Source: Rusavskia elegans
Taxonomy: Eukaryota; Ascomycota; Lecanoromycetes; Teloschistales; Teloschistaceae
Direction of reading: 5' to 3'
DNA length: 64,000 nucleotides
Assembly (NCBI GenBank): GCA_011316305.1
Contig: SAUG01000029.1
Span: 620,001-684,000, forward strand
The position numbers and the translations under genes are program-made. How positions within the stretch are numbered: the first letter of the stretch is position 1; the number at the start of each line of letters is the position of its first letter. The notes under the pieces are model-generated. The model did no database searches. It was not told where the DNA came from and worked only from the letters and a program-made list of their open reading frames with translations. Below, one piece after another: positions 23,469 through 35,249 of the stretch.

Positions 23469-24316
23469 CTTTCTTTCAAGTTCTGGATGACTCTAGATGT
23501 CGCTCAAAGCTCACGGCCCTAAGTGAGAATCGATTAGTGATTTTGATTAGTGATTTTGATTGATTGTTTGACACAGAGCTCAGAGGTGGGCACGCGTAGC
23601 CTGGCTCGTCAGAACAAGAATAGATCGCAATGTGGGCACATCAACCTGGTGTACAGAATATAGTCCCAAGTCAATCAATATAAGGCCATTGTCCTATTGG
23701 AAATAACGTTACTGGTTAACGTGGCAGCTGTAAGGCAATATCTGTATAATGGTTAGGACGATATCCCTTATCGAGGTACCGGTTGTCGTGACTCTTTATT
23801 GCAATCTAATTTTGTTCTGACGAGCCTGGGAGGGAGGCACGCTTCTTTTCAATTTTCTTAGCGCCAATCTTTACAGAAACGACCTATAGCAATCGATGAG
23901 ATACTTGGTGTGGTCCAAAGCGACACTAAGATTGCGAAACCCCAAAGCTGTGTTGTAAGAAGTATTGAATACTGGTGATTGATTTGGCTTCGATCCACCA
24001 TCATACCTGCCCGACTCCCAAAGATAGCGAGGTATCTCGGTCGAGCCTCAAGGGGCCCAGGGGTAAGATAGCACGTGTGGGGAGTTTCTACCGTAGTTCT
24101 ACCGAAGCCAAGCTGTCTTGAGACTCTCCCTTCAAGCTGAAGCTGAGCACTGGCAGCATCATCAGAATCTCTGCAGCCAAGCTCGCCATTTAAGTACAAC
24201 AGGGCCCCCGTTACGGAGTACACTACCGACCCCAAACCACCCCACACCCCAACCATTGCGGCCCCAGCAGTCTCGATTCAAATACTGACGTACAAATCAA
24301 CCATAGTCCGACTCCA
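23469..24316. other. Intergenic between P450 and F-box-like gene (divergent)
   Basis: Upstream region shared by the P450 and the F-box-like gene. It contains a small direct repeat at about 23532-23563 (a 13-nt unit ATTAGTGATTTTG twice, then a partial copy). No gene recognised. Confidence 0.45.
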
Positions 24317-25516
24317 ATGCCCTCTCTCCTAGAGCTCCCACAAGAGCTTCGCGATGCCATTTGGGCCGAAGTCCACAACTCAGCCTGCCATGGTCACGTT
24401 CCATTACCATATGACATCCTGCGTACCAACAAGCGGGTGCAGCAGGAACTCGCTCCCTACTTATATCAGACCGTCGTCTTCCATTTACATCGCCCATTTC
24501 AAGCCCTCCACTGGATCCACGCCATTGGTCCCCTCAATCGTTCCTGCATTCGTCGCCTGGTCTTGAAGTTCTCTTCGATTGAAACAGAGGTCCCCCTCGA
24601 CAATGCCTCCGATATATGGTCTTCATCCTTAGGGTCCCTTCCGAACCTGGACACTCTCACTTACGAATATGACCCTGCCAATACCAACAAACAGGACTCC
24701 ACCAATTCCATCGAGCACCATCCTGCACTATCCTCCTACTTCGCAAATGCCGTCTCCCTGAATCCAAAGATCCGGAAGGGGCCCAGCAAGCATGACGATG
24801 CCGACGGCATCCTGTCTTCCAACTCCACCCACAAAGACCGTACCATAACCCACGCCGTTCTTGCAATCGATGACACCATCCCGGAAGTTCTCGTCCTCCC
24901 CTTCCGGAGTCTTCTCGCAATCAACTCAAGCATACCCCTGGAACAGAACATCACCGGTCTTCCTCCCGGCTTTCTCCAGGAACATAAGCTAAACCCAAGT
25001 CGCACCTACCTCTTCATCGAAAATCCTCAACGCCCGTCGGTTACTCTAAGCTACCGCAAAACCATCGCCAGTCACTTATCTCACTCACATCCGCAACCAA
25101 ACATTCCAGCCATGCTCTCTGTCCTCCCTCGTCTCCTCTACCTTCGCCTCGGCTGCCCAACCACGAACTCCAACTTTCTCACGCACCTCCCCCCAACGCT
25201 CCAAACCCTGGATGTTGCCTTCACAGACGCCGATCCCGAACGCGTCGCGGCGAACTTGAACATTCTGCACCAACGATGTGAGCAGCTCTTCACGTTCGCC
25301 ATCGCAGTATCCCCTTTGCACGACAACAACGACCTTCCAGACGGAGGGCGTCAGATCAAAGAAGGTACGCCAGAGCGTGAGGAGGAAGACACGAGGAAGG
25401 AATGGATGCCATTCTGGAAGGCTCTGAGGGATATTCAAGCCACCGGAGTGCGAGTGTGGGAAGGGGAGGTACCAGGGTTCAAGAGCTCGAAGTGGCGACG
25501 GCAGGCAGGAGAATGA
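24317..25516 (+). CDS. F-box-like protein, uncharacterised
   Basis: A single exon of 399 codons. The N-terminus SLLELPQELRDAIWAEVHNS has the spacing of the fungal F-box (LLxLPxELRxxIW), which binds Skp1 in SCF ubiquitin ligases. The remainder has leucine-rich, repeat-like strands (LPRLLYLRLGC, HLPPTLQTLDVAF) of the kind that recognise substrates, and a charged C-terminal tail (TPEREEEDTRKEW). Frame and length fit a normal member of this large fungal group. The substrate is unknown, and the F-box itself is a weak match. Confidence 0.75.
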   Translation: MPSLLELPQELRDAIWAEVHNSACHGHVPLPYDILRTNKRVQQELAPYLYQTVVFHLHRPFQALHWIHAIGPLNRSCIRRLVLKFSSIETEVPLDNASDIWSSSLGSLPNLDTLTYEYDPANTNKQDSTNSIEHHPALSSYFANAVSLNPKIRKGPSKHDDADGILSSNSTHKDRTITHAVLAIDDTIPEVLVLPFRSLLAINSSIPLEQNITGLPPGFLQEHKLNPSRTYLFIENPQRPSVTLSYRKTIASHLSHSHPQPNIPAMLSVLPRLLYLRLGCPTTNSNFLTHLPPTLQTLDVAFTDADPERVAANLNILHQRCEQLFTFAIAVSPLHDNNDLPDGGRQIKEGTPEREEEDTRKEWMPFWKALRDIQATGVRVWEGEVPGFKSSKWRRQAGE

Positions 25517-26463
25517 GGATCAAGACTGCCTCAGCCATGTAGGCTGACTGGCTGAAGCAGACTATTCTAGAGAGTCGAACAGGTTATGACGAATTCTGGG
25601 TTCAATATCTAGTGGAGCTGATATGATAGTCTGATGGATTTGTCTTTTTGGAGGAAAGCCTCGCGTCAGCACAAGTGCGGCATGATTTGAGGAACTTCGA
25701 TTGGGAATGTTTCTTCGAGTGCCACGAGATCTCGAGATAGGAGCTGGTCGGGAATGGCAACTGTATACATGTTTATATGATGCGATGGACCCGACTATAA
25801 TATACGTATTTTGCGCCTAGGTATAGCATAGGAACTGGAAATCAAAAACGGGTTGGTGAATATTATGCTTACAGACACCCACCGTTCTTCTCCTTCTTCT
25901 CATGCTGTTCTACCGAGCGAGTTACAAGATGGTATGTGATACGCTACCGAAACCATAGAGTATCACATCATCTGAGATCAATAGAAACCCAGACACGTAA
26001 GGATTTGGCTTGGTGTAAGAGTCTCATGCTGGTCGCACCTTGGACGGACTATGAGCATCGATATTTCGTCATACCCTAAATTCGACCCTGGAATATTATT
26101 ATTGACTCGTCTGTCTTCCAATTGAGTCAAGACCAATTCTTGAGTGGCATTCTTTCTATTCGGCACACGGATATCGCCTAAGTGCTAACCTTTCAATTCG
26201 ATCATTTCTGTCTTGCAACTATCACCTCGGTAGATTTGGTGAATATCTATTTTCAAACCTAAACAAAAAGCGATTACGGAGTCGATAAGTTCTGTTGAAT
26301 GGATGGACATGATTTGCACACGTATTGAATCCTAATTAAACACCTCATCCGTCTTGCTTGTCACTCCGAGCAAAATTTACAATAAAGTATCAACCACCCC
26401 ATGAGTCGAAGCCTATTGGTTTCTTTGATCTGATTCCTAACACCGTTTGTTGGACGATTCAAG
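25517..26463. other. Intergenic, no gene seen
   Basis: 3' flank of the F-box-like gene and promoter of the adenylosuccinate lyase gene. Only short frames without family signatures. Confidence 0.45.
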
Positions 26464-28371
26464 ATGACAAAAAACGAAGAAGATTCGCAGGCCACCATCT
26501 TGAACCTCCGGAAGCAGCTCGAAGAAGCGCAAGCCAGCGCCGAGAGAGCAGAAGCCAAACCAAATGTTCCAAACTATGACACCTATCAGACCTCATTGAC
26601 AGGGCGTTACTGCAGTCTTGAGATATCACGACTTTTCAGCCAACGCTCTCGTCATTCGACATGGCGCAGACTTTGGCTGTACCTTGCGGAGAGTCAGAGG
26701 GAGCTCGGCATTGACAGCATCACCCTGGAAGCGCTCGAGCAGATGAGATCTCATCTCGTACTGAGTGACGCGGACTTCGAGGTTGCGAAGGCAGAGGAGA
26801 AGATACGACGACATGACGTGATGGCACATGTCCATGCTTTTGGGATCTCGACGCCGGCTGCGGCAGGTATCATTCACTATGGGGTCAGTATGTGGTTGCT
26901 TCTCGTCTTTCTCTTTGAACATTCCTTAATACCTTGAAATCGCCTCTGTACTGTTCTCAGAACCCCTTGAAAATCTGGCTCCTCCCTCTGAAGTACAAGG
27001 CGACCGACAATCACTGACCCTCAGATTTCAAAGGCGACGAGCTGCTATGTTACTGACAACACCGAATTGATACTTATGAGAGATGCAATGGACCTGCTCT
27101 TGCCGAAGCTAGCAAAAGTCATATTAAACCTGGCGAACTTTGCTGTTGAGTGGAAAGGAGAACCCTGTCTGGCCTATACGCATCTGCAGCCTGGTACGTC
27201 TTTGCAACTCTCCATACGGTGTTTTGTACATTCGCTAAGCCTACTGCTTGCAACAGCCCAATTGATCACGGTCGGGAAGCGAGCAGCTCAATGGGCTCAA
27301 GATCTCATGTTCGACTTGGAAAACATTGCGGACGTTCGAAAGGGCCTCAAATTTCGAGGTATGCATTGTTATTTTCATTGGTTTCCCATCCTTATTCTGA
27401 AGCAACGTCCACGCCCGACTTCCCCCAATGGTCAGCCACATATGACAGTATTAGAAGACTTGGCAAAATCAAAGTCCTGCTACTAACGAATTGCAGGCGC
27501 CCAAGGAACAACAGGAACACAAGCATCATTTCTAGAAATCTTCAACGACGCCGCAAAATGTGATGCCCTCAACGAATTACTCAGCAAAAAAGCCGGCTTC
27601 TCAGAATGCTACGACATATCAACCCAAACTTACTCCCGAAAAATCGACCTAATCATCGCCAACGCCATCGCAGGTCTCGGAGCCACTTCCCAAAAGATCT
27701 GCGGAGATATCCGTCATCTCGCAGCATGGGAAGAAATGGACGAACCCTTCGAATCCAAACAGATCGGATCTTCGGCAATGCCCTACAAACGCAACCCCAT
27801 GCGCTCAGAGAGAATCTACAGCCTCTCCCGCGAATTAATGTCGAAGCCTGCAAGTTTTGCCAGTACACTGTCCGATCAGTGGATGGAACGCACCCTGGAC
27901 GACAGCGCCATCCGCCGCATGGATATCCCCGAGATGTTCCTCCTCGCGGATGCGATCCTCCTGGGCCTTGACAACGTTACGAGTGGACTGGTTGTGTATC
28001 CTAAGAAAGTGGCGGCACGTGTACAGGAGAAACTTCCTTTCATGATTACGGAGAGCATCATGATGAGGATGGTCGCCAAGGGGGCGAACAGACAAGACGC
28101 TCATGAGAAGATCCGTCTCCTGTCGAATGAAGCAAGTAGCGAGGTGAAGATCGAGGCCAAACCGAATGATCTTGTGGCGAGGATCAGGGCTACAGAATTT
28201 TTCAAACCGATCTGGGATGAGCTTGATGATATGCTAAGACCGGCACTGTATATTGGCCGTAGCGTCGAGATTGTCGAGCGCTTCTGTGGTGAGGGAGGTG
28301 TTTTAGACGAGAAGATTCACCCATATAGGGGATCAATTGAGCGGTCGACCACGGCCGAGCTTAATGTCTGA
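26464..28371 (+). CDS. Adenylosuccinate lyase, divergent form with N-terminal extension
   Basis: Catalyses two beta-eliminations in purine synthesis: SAICAR to AICAR plus fumarate, and adenylosuccinate to AMP plus fumarate. Exons 26464-26883, 27034-27193, 27257-27358 and 27497-28371 total 1557 nt (518 aa) in frame; intron 3 has a perfect TACTAAC branch site. Family landmarks: [12 protein letters not shown] (conserved His), ATSCYVTDN formed across intron 1, [10 protein letters not shown] across intron 2, [10 protein letters not shown], and the catalytic flexible loop [17 protein letters not shown]. Residues 1-38 are an added charged, helical segment ([20 protein letters not shown]). Several positions differ from the well-conserved yeast and human enzymes (for example GAQGTTGTQ, not GVKGTTGTQ), so it may be a paralogue of the housekeeping gene. 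Confidence 0.9.
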
Positions 28372-29276
28372 CATTCCAGTCGGAAGGGCAGCATAAAGCT
28401 GAAAGGCTGTTGAAAGGCAGTTTCCATCTTACGGGTCGGCCTGAACAGATCCTAATTATTTTTCTAGGAAGACTATTGTGTTTCAAAAAAAGCTTGACCG
28501 ACTTCCCAAAAACCCTCGGTATTTGGGCATATATCCAACATCACGTCCATCACAGCCATCTCATCACTTCATAGTACGAACAGTGCCTTCTAACATCGAG
28601 GGGGAGAGATCTCCAGGGGTTTAATGGCATGATATCTGGCACTCACCTCCTTTCCAGAGAGTCATTGGGTTCCGTCACTCACATCGCAGCTGTACGATCG
28701 GAGCGCGCGATTTGTTATTACCCTTCAAAATCAAGACGCATGCGATATCTCGAACATTATCAATGGACAATAGCGAGATGCCGGTAATTCTCCAACTGGT
28801 GCTGCCGCGTGGAGGGCTGCAATTTCCCCTCGTTATCAAGAGAAGTGCACTGAAGTAAGATCATCTTTGGTATCTCGGAGTCTTTTCAGTAGTCTCGCCG
28901 TAGGCTTTGGAATCTTGAGTGTGTCACTCGCTGCTCCATTGCGTCTTCACACCTGCATTTCAAGTTATCCTGTTTTCATCTTGCACGTCCCCTTGAGTCT
29001 CAGAAAGTTAATCTCGTAGTCTATTTCCAGTTATGGGTGGCCTTGTTGTACCGCTCCAGCGTGGTTCACTTACAAAAGGGCCTCTGCTTTCGTTTTTCGT
29101 CGTTATCAATTAAATGGATGGCGCGATAGGGACGCTTCAATGATTTTTATTGGATAGTTCTCGAGACCTTTCTCCAATGACTAAATAGTACGAGATGTCA
29201 AGGCAGTCTGCCCTCCCTGTCCTTCCACTTCAATGAACCCCCTTTTCTCCCTCCTCTCTGACAGATAATCCTCCCA
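28372..29276. other. Convergent intergenic region
   Basis: Lies between the 3' ends of the lyase and the dehydrogenase. No gene, repeat or RNA was recognised. Confidence 0.45.
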
Positions 29277-30799
29277 TCACACAGGCACAGTAAGTGGGCA
29301 CATTGTCCTACATTCCCGCAATTCACCTCACGTCAGCGTTCACCCTCTCACTATCTCAAACACGAATATCAAGGAAAATGAAGAAGACATACGAGGCACC
29401 CCCATCAACCACCAAATTCGCACCCGTAATATAACTGCTAAACCCACTTGCCAAGAAACCCGCTACACGAGCGACCTCGGTGGGGAGACCGGCGCGTTCA
29501 AGGCCGATGGTGGCGTGTTGAGACTGTGTGTGAAGATTAGCTGGTGGGATCTCAAGAAAAAGAAGAGTTAGGCAGGAGCTGAAGGAAGAGAAGGACGAAC
29601 GAACCTCTTTCGATTGCATACTCGCAGGTGGTAGGTGGTCGGTCATACCTCGCATATCGAAATTGTTGAGATCGACACCGATGTCGATTTGGCCTGGGGA
29701 GATGCAGTTGATGCGGACGCCGCTGCCTAGGAATGCCGGAAAATGTAAGTAGGCGTTGTCATTCGAAGTTATACATCTCGTCGGATTTGGGATTCAGATC
29801 GGCGGGAGGAACGGAAGGAAGGGGCCGAGTATGTACGAGGAAGATATCATGGAAGAAGGGAAGGCCTGGACAGAACGAACCTTTCAGGACCGCTACACCA
29901 GACCTCACAACGCCCAGAGCGGCATGTGAAGACATGGTGTAACAAGGTCCCCAACACCCTAACCCCCAATCCCATCAGCCGAACCCCCCAATTTCATCCA
30001 AATCAACAACAAACATACCACCATACTCCCCCGCCACACTCCCCACAACAACAATACTCCCATACCTCACATCCTTAACCTCCGCATTCGGATAATTCCT
30101 TTTCTCGCACAACTTGCCCATCGCGGGCGGCGCATACTTGAGCGCGAAAAACGGCGCATACGTGTTCGCTTCGAAGCATTTCTGCAGATCGGCTGGCGTC
30201 GTGTTGGTTATGGAGGGGGGCCCAAGCAGCCCCGAACTGCAGACCCAGACGTCGAGCCGGCCCCAGGTGTTGAGGATGTCGTCGATCAGGGTTAGGGTGC
30301 TGTCTTCGGCCGAGGGGGAGAAGGGGTAGGGGATTATTTTTGTGTTGGAGGAGGGCGGGAGGGAGCGGGGTGTGGTGGGTTTGGGGGAGCAGGCTGTTGT
30401 GGGGGTTCGTGAACGGGGGGGTTTCTTGTGATGTTAAAGGGCGGGGAGGAGTCCCTTGGGTTTGGGGGGAAAGGGGGCATTGGATTTACCGTAGATGCAA
30501 GCTGCGCCGTGTGCTGGTGATAGGTAAGTAAAATGAGCGAAGGTTTCATTATTTTGACGTGGGTAATGCTCATAAATTTTCATCTTTTGCGTCAGGAGAG
30601 GTGGCTGTACCTGCAAGCTCGTATATGATGGCTTCACCGACTGGTTGATCGGCTCCTGAAACGACGCAGACAAAACCATACTGTTGACGGCCAGCAAGTA
30701 TCAGCATACGCAATAGTGCGGCATTGATATTGGAGGATATACCAGCTTCCCGTCCGCACGATACGGAGAAAAAGGAGACTTAGATTCTATATCTGCCAT
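29277..30799 (-). CDS. Short-chain dehydrogenase/reductase (SDR)
   Basis: NAD(P)-dependent oxidoreductase with a Rossmann fold. Seven exons fit from ATG 30799 (MADIESKSPFSPYRADGKL) to TGA 29277. The cofactor site appears as YGFVCVVSGADQPVGEAIIY, an atypical TGxxxGxG loop (SGADQPVG). Later landmarks are DDILNTWGRLDVWVCSSGLL, GSIVVVGSVAGEYGG, and the catalytic Tyr/segment CYTMSSHAALGVVRSG, with SPGQIDIGVDLNNFDMRG and ASGFSSYITGANLVVDGGAS near the end; the last short exon gives TMCPLTVPV. What looks like frame shifting in C-rich DNA near 30380-30500 is explained by an intron joining ACIY to ACSPKP. The substrate is unknown. Confidence 0.85.
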
Positions 30800-31344
30800 G
30801 ACGACGGAGGACAATTGGATGAATCGGGATTACAAACAAGAACACCAAGTGAATGGAAGCTCTACGGGGGATCTGGGAAACGGACTTGACAATGGACGAA
30901 ACGAAAGTAGAAGATCATGACGAGGTCACTGTAGCTCTTTATAACATACATGGGGCCCCCGTTATACTGCACGTCCGTGGAGAAAAGCAAGTCTTTCGAG
31001 GCTCTTATCGGAGCAATCTGCGATAAGGGTTAGCCCTCACAAATCTTAAGTCCTTTGAACATATGGTTTAAAGTGGCAAATAGGGGAAGGTAACGCTCGA
31101 GTGTATTGATACTTGTACCACGCGCTCGTACAACTCTTTATTTCGTCTCGTTGTCCGTTAATAACAAAGTGTGGTTCGAATACCGCTGAAGACGCCATTA
31201 CGCCCCTTCAGTCTCTCGTCTGGAATTACGCCGGTAACCCCAACCCGCTAAAGAAACAGCATCGATTGCATATTAACACCCTTTCGCAAATGCCCCCAGA
31301 TCTCTGCTGAGTGCTGGTGACATCTCGAAATGGAATGGCCTCCT
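30800..31344. other. Intergenic between SDR and SPT2
   Basis: Promoter of the SDR and 3' flank of SPT2. No further gene seen. Confidence 0.45.
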
Positions 31345-32506
31345 TCAATATTTCGGTTTCGGAGCCTTCGCAGCCATTGCTGCCAATCTCTTTTTCCGAT
31401 CCTCTTTCTCTTTCTTCAGCTGGTTCTCAATCCTCAATTGCTCCTCATCTTCCTTTCTCGCCGCTCTGGTTGCCGCAGTCTCCTCCTCTTCAACTTCGAA
31501 TACCCCGGCTTCCATATCGTCAGACTCGTCAGAGTACCCGTTTTCTTCATCAGATTCGTCATCCTCCTCCTCCTCTTCAGACTCGTACTCCATGCCACGG
31601 CGAGAAGGGTTGATAGAACTGCTGCGGCTTCGATCATTTTTCGAATCTTTCCTACGAGCGGTGTTTGCGATAGATGATCCGGGTTTCATATTCATCGTGC
31701 CTTTGTACGTCGGTTGCGGTTTTGGTGCTGCGGTACCTTTGTAGCTTGGTTGGGGAAGAGCCTTTTTGCCAGCCAGATTTGGACCTTTGGAGTTCGCTGC
31801 AGATCGGACGAGGCTATCGCTATCCCGACAGGACTTATTGTTCCGAGCATCCTTGTTCCCTGCTTTACCATTCGGAAGAATGCCTTTCTTTCTCATCATG
31901 ATCTCCTTTTTTGCGCTGATGGTATCCTTTGGCTTGTGCTTGATCACCCCAAGTTGAGGCTTGTTGTTCGTGGCCGCCCGAGCCATGATCTCCGCATAAG
32001 AGCCTTTTTTGGGTGGTCCGGATTTGGCAGGCGCAGTCGTTGGCGAAGCAGAAGCAGGTGAAGGAGAAGAAGGGCTGGGCCGGCCAGTGCCACGGTATGG
32101 GACCGCAAGGGCAGACTTAGAGGTAGAGACAATTGGCCGTTCGACTGGCTTCGTCGTCGAAGCTTCAGCTGATACACCGACTTCATTGCCTTGTCTCTGT
32201 GCCCGGTCCTCTTTCACCAATTTCGTTTTGGGAGAAGGCAATGGTTCCTCTGCTTTGCGTTTCTGACCGGTAGAAAGAATACCCGATTGCACGACAGTGC
32301 TCTTGGGGTTTCCATCGATCTTCGTTTCGACTTTTCGCACGCTGGGCTGAGGTCGCGGTTGTGTTTGTGACCCATATTGTGACTGCTTATCATCTCCACC
32401 GATGGTACTGAGGACAGAATTGATGAACTATAGCGACACATTAGACACTGGTCACGGAGGTCTCGATATCCCAGCCTGCTGAAGGGGTGTGACTCACGCT
32501 CATCAT
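31345..32506 (-). CDS. SPT2: SPT2 chromatin protein
   Basis: Histone H3/H4-binding chromatin factor acting during transcription elongation in the nucleus. A 9-nt first coding exon (32498-32506, MMS; the second ATG at 32503 would give MS) is joined across intron 32428-32497 to FINSVLSTIGG; total 1092 nt (363 aa). The middle is basic and disordered (PSYKGTAAPKPQ, PTYKGTMN repeats). The C-terminus carries the SPT2 signature: a long acidic run (YESEEEEEDDESDEENGYSD), DMEAGVFEVEEEE, then a basic helix (RIENQLKKEKEDRKKRLAAM). Divergent from ribosomal P2. Confidence 0.88.
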
Positions 32507-33052
32507 GTGGGAATGACGCACTGAGAAGACTGGGTCTACCGCCTATGATTGGTGTGTCGTAAGAGGCTCATAGCTACCGAAGGGAGTGCTTGATGGATTT
32601 CGAAGTTAAAGGATGTAAAATTGGGGGTAGGCCTGCTTATATAGTGATTGAGAAGCGGCTAAGAATAGCAAGTGAAGAAGGCAAATGATGATTCTCAAGT
32701 CATCGAGCGAAAAGTGGCTACTTCAGTCATGTCCTGCATCAGGCGGAGGACCCCTGTAAAAGAAGCGCGGAGATAAGGTAACCGAGCCATCTGTTTCGAG
32801 TCTAGCGTGCCGCACTCATAATTCGATGTTTCTTTCGAGCATTTGATCCTGCGAACAAGCCTGACGCACACCACAAGATCACTACAAGAACTTGACGTGT
32901 CAGTCTCCGCTCAGTGGCGGTTAAATCGATTGACTCTCTTGTTCGAACTTTCATCCCACTCAAACCAAGCATAAAAGGTCAGAAACTCGCATGGTCCATT
33001 GAGAATTCTACAATCACAGAGTTCTGACATATTGTACAGTCACTCAATCGCA
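32507..33052. promoter_or_regulatory. Divergent promoter region, SPT2 and ribosomal P2
   Basis: A 546-bp shared upstream region. No binding site could be assigned with confidence. Confidence 0.4.
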
Positions 33053-33476
33053 ATGAAGCACCTCGCAGCATACCTTCTCCTCGTCCTCGGCGGTAACACC
33101 TCTCCTTCCGCCGCAGACGTCAAGGGCGTTCTCTCATCAGTCGGTATCGATGCCGACCCCGACCGCTTGGACAAATTGATCAAGGAGCTTGAGGGCAAGG
33201 ACTTGCAGGAGGTATGACCATGCTTGGCATCAGAAAGGCTTTCAAGTGTGCAATCCATACATCATGCTGATATTGTGGGTCCAGCTCATCGCACAAGGCT
33301 CCCAGAAACTCGCATCAGTTCCTTCTGGTGGAGGCGGAGGAGGCGGCGGCGGCGCTGCTGCCCCAGCTGCTGGCGGAGCGACAGGCGGAGGTGCTGCCGA
33401 AGAGAAAGCACCCGAAAAGGAGCCAGAGAAGGAGGAGGAGTCCGACGAGGACATGGGCTTCGGTCTGTTCGACTAG
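33053..33476 (+). CDS. RPP2: 60S acidic ribosomal protein P2
   Basis: Stalk protein of the large ribosomal subunit that recruits elongation factors. Exons 33053-33211 and 33285-33476 give 116 aa. The N-terminus [15 protein letters not shown] and [20 protein letters not shown] is P2-type, not P1-type. The hinge is a glycine/alanine-rich stretch beginning [14 protein letters not shown]. The end, [14 protein letters not shown], is the conserved P-protein tail that contacts translational GTPases. Length is normal. The single intron sits where ribosomal-protein genes of this group often have one. Confidence 0.96.
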
Positions 33477-33847
33477 ATGTTCACATCAGGGGAGGATCAG
33501 TACATGGTCCAGACTGCGGACTACCAGCTTAAGTATCCGCACATCTTCACCGATGGCAGGCTTCTCTTCATCAAACGCTCGACCGTGTTTTTGATGGCAT
33601 AAGGGTGTGCAGCTATGAGTGTTGAGTCGAAATAAGAATCGTCTACGAATTTTCAAAGAAGCTTGCAATATTACGACATCAGACTTCTGTAGCGTGTCAT
33701 GTTCAACCTAGAAAATTGAGTGCATCTTGTTCGTCACTGTACCACAAGAGATTCATCTATATCTATAGGAAATCCGACCCGCCGGATCGTACCTCGTAAC
33801 GCATCAGAAACCTGATTCAAGGTCTTCTTTCAACGCCGAAAATGTTG
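33477..33847. other. Convergent intergenic region
   Basis: 3' flanks of P2 and the cystathionine gamma-lyase gene. No gene seen. Confidence 0.5.
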
Positions 33848-35249
33848 TTATTCTATATGGCCGTTTGTCTCGAAGCCATTGATCTTCGGTCCTACCACGG
33901 CCTTCTCAAGTGCTTGCAATACATCTGCCTTCAGGTCCTCGGCGTCCTCCACTCCGCAGCTTATTCTGACCAAATCGTCCCACACGCCTGCCTTTTCTCG
34001 TTGGTCCTTCGGGATCCCAGAATGTGTCATACTACTGGGCACTTCCACCAGGCTCTCCACACCTCCCAAGCTCTCTGCTAGCGTGAAGATATTTGTACTT
34101 TGACAGAATCTCTCCGCGGCTGCAGCCCCACCTTTGATACGGAAACTCATCATTCCGCCGCCCATACCGTTGCGATGCTGTTCTAGAGCTATTTTTCGTT
34201 GTGGATGTGATGTTAGGCCGGGGTAGTTGACAAGAAGGACATTGGGTGACTTTTCCAGGGTAGTTGCAACGACGCTGGCATTGGTGGAAGCTTCTCGAGC
34301 ACGGAGGTGAAGGGTTTTGAGACCGCGATGAGCCAGCCAGCAGTCGAAAGCAGATGGAACAGCGCCAATGGCGTTTTGTAGGAATGTGAGACGTTTGCTC
34401 AGGGACTCGGAGTTGAAGGCGGCTACACCCATTAGGACATCCTGGAAAGGTCAGTCAGACTTTATTCCTCCGTCGACACATGGCAATCGAGACTTACGGA
34501 GTGCCCGTTGATGTACTTCGTCACGGAGTGGATGACAATATCTGCGCCGTGATCCAACGGGTTTTGAACATAAGGGCTGAGGAACGTGTTGTCAACCACC
34601 ACCATAATCCCATGCTCATGAGCTATCGTAGCGACTTTGCGGATGTCGACCAACGTCAGTGTAGGATTGCTGGGACTTTCGATCCATATCAATTTCGTCT
34701 CGTTCGGCCGTATCAACTCTGCAATGTCGACTTCGATACTCGGAGAGAATGTGACCTGAACCCCATGTGCTGAAGCGACTTGTGTAAAGTACCGGTGTGT
34801 GCCGCCGTATACATCGGAGACAGAAACAACGTGTGAACCAGCGGCAAGAGATTGAAGGATAGTGGCAGTCGTTGCTGAACCGGATGAGAAAGCTAGGGCG
34901 TAGCGGGCATGTTCGAGAGCTGCAATAGCCGTCTCGAAGTTCTCCCTTCGAACAGTCAGACTCGGATTACCACTGAAATCTGCTGCAGGTACCTGTTGGG
35001 GTTTGAACTTCGGACATATTCGTATGCGCCAACTGGTTTGCCAACGCCGGTCTGGGCGAAAGTTGTAGATAGAGAGATCTGATCGATTAGGATGAATTCT
35101 TCCAGTGGTCCAGGTGAGCTTACAGATTCGATCACGGCTCCAGTCACTGGGTCATGTGGGCTTCCAGCATGAACCGCCAAGGTTCCAAACTTGTGAACTG
35201 GGGATTGTGAACGTGGCGGAGTCTCGATAGGAGTATCTTGAGGAGCCAT
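33848..35249 (-). CDS. CYS3: Cystathionine gamma-lyase
   Basis: PLP enzyme splitting cystathionine to cysteine, 2-oxobutyrate and ammonia in transsulfuration. Four exons from ATG 35249 with introns of about 45-56 nt give 417 aa (1254 nt). Visible motifs: ISLSTTFAQT, YEYVRSSNPNR formed at intron 2, ARYALAFSSGSATT, the PLP-aspartate region VVVDNTFLSPYVQNPL, and the Schiff-base lysine in HSVTKYINGHSD (spanning intron 3). ESLGGVESLVEVPSSMTHS and VRISCGVEDAEDL near the end match the Cys3/MecB family and fit gamma-lyase better than gamma-synthase. A bZIP-like site lies 173 bp upstream. Confidence 0.93.

Noticed and set aside
23858..24256. 132-codon minus-strand frame
   Set aside because: No family signature and low-complexity composition; lies in a promoter region.
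30334..30573. Apparent frameshift in the short-chain dehydrogenase
   Set aside because: A GTAAAT...ACAG intron joins ACIY to ACSPKP and restores the family frame, so no break is needed.
31171..31186. tRNA B-box-like GTGGTTCGAATACC
   Set aside because: No matching acceptor stem or A-box within tRNA distance.
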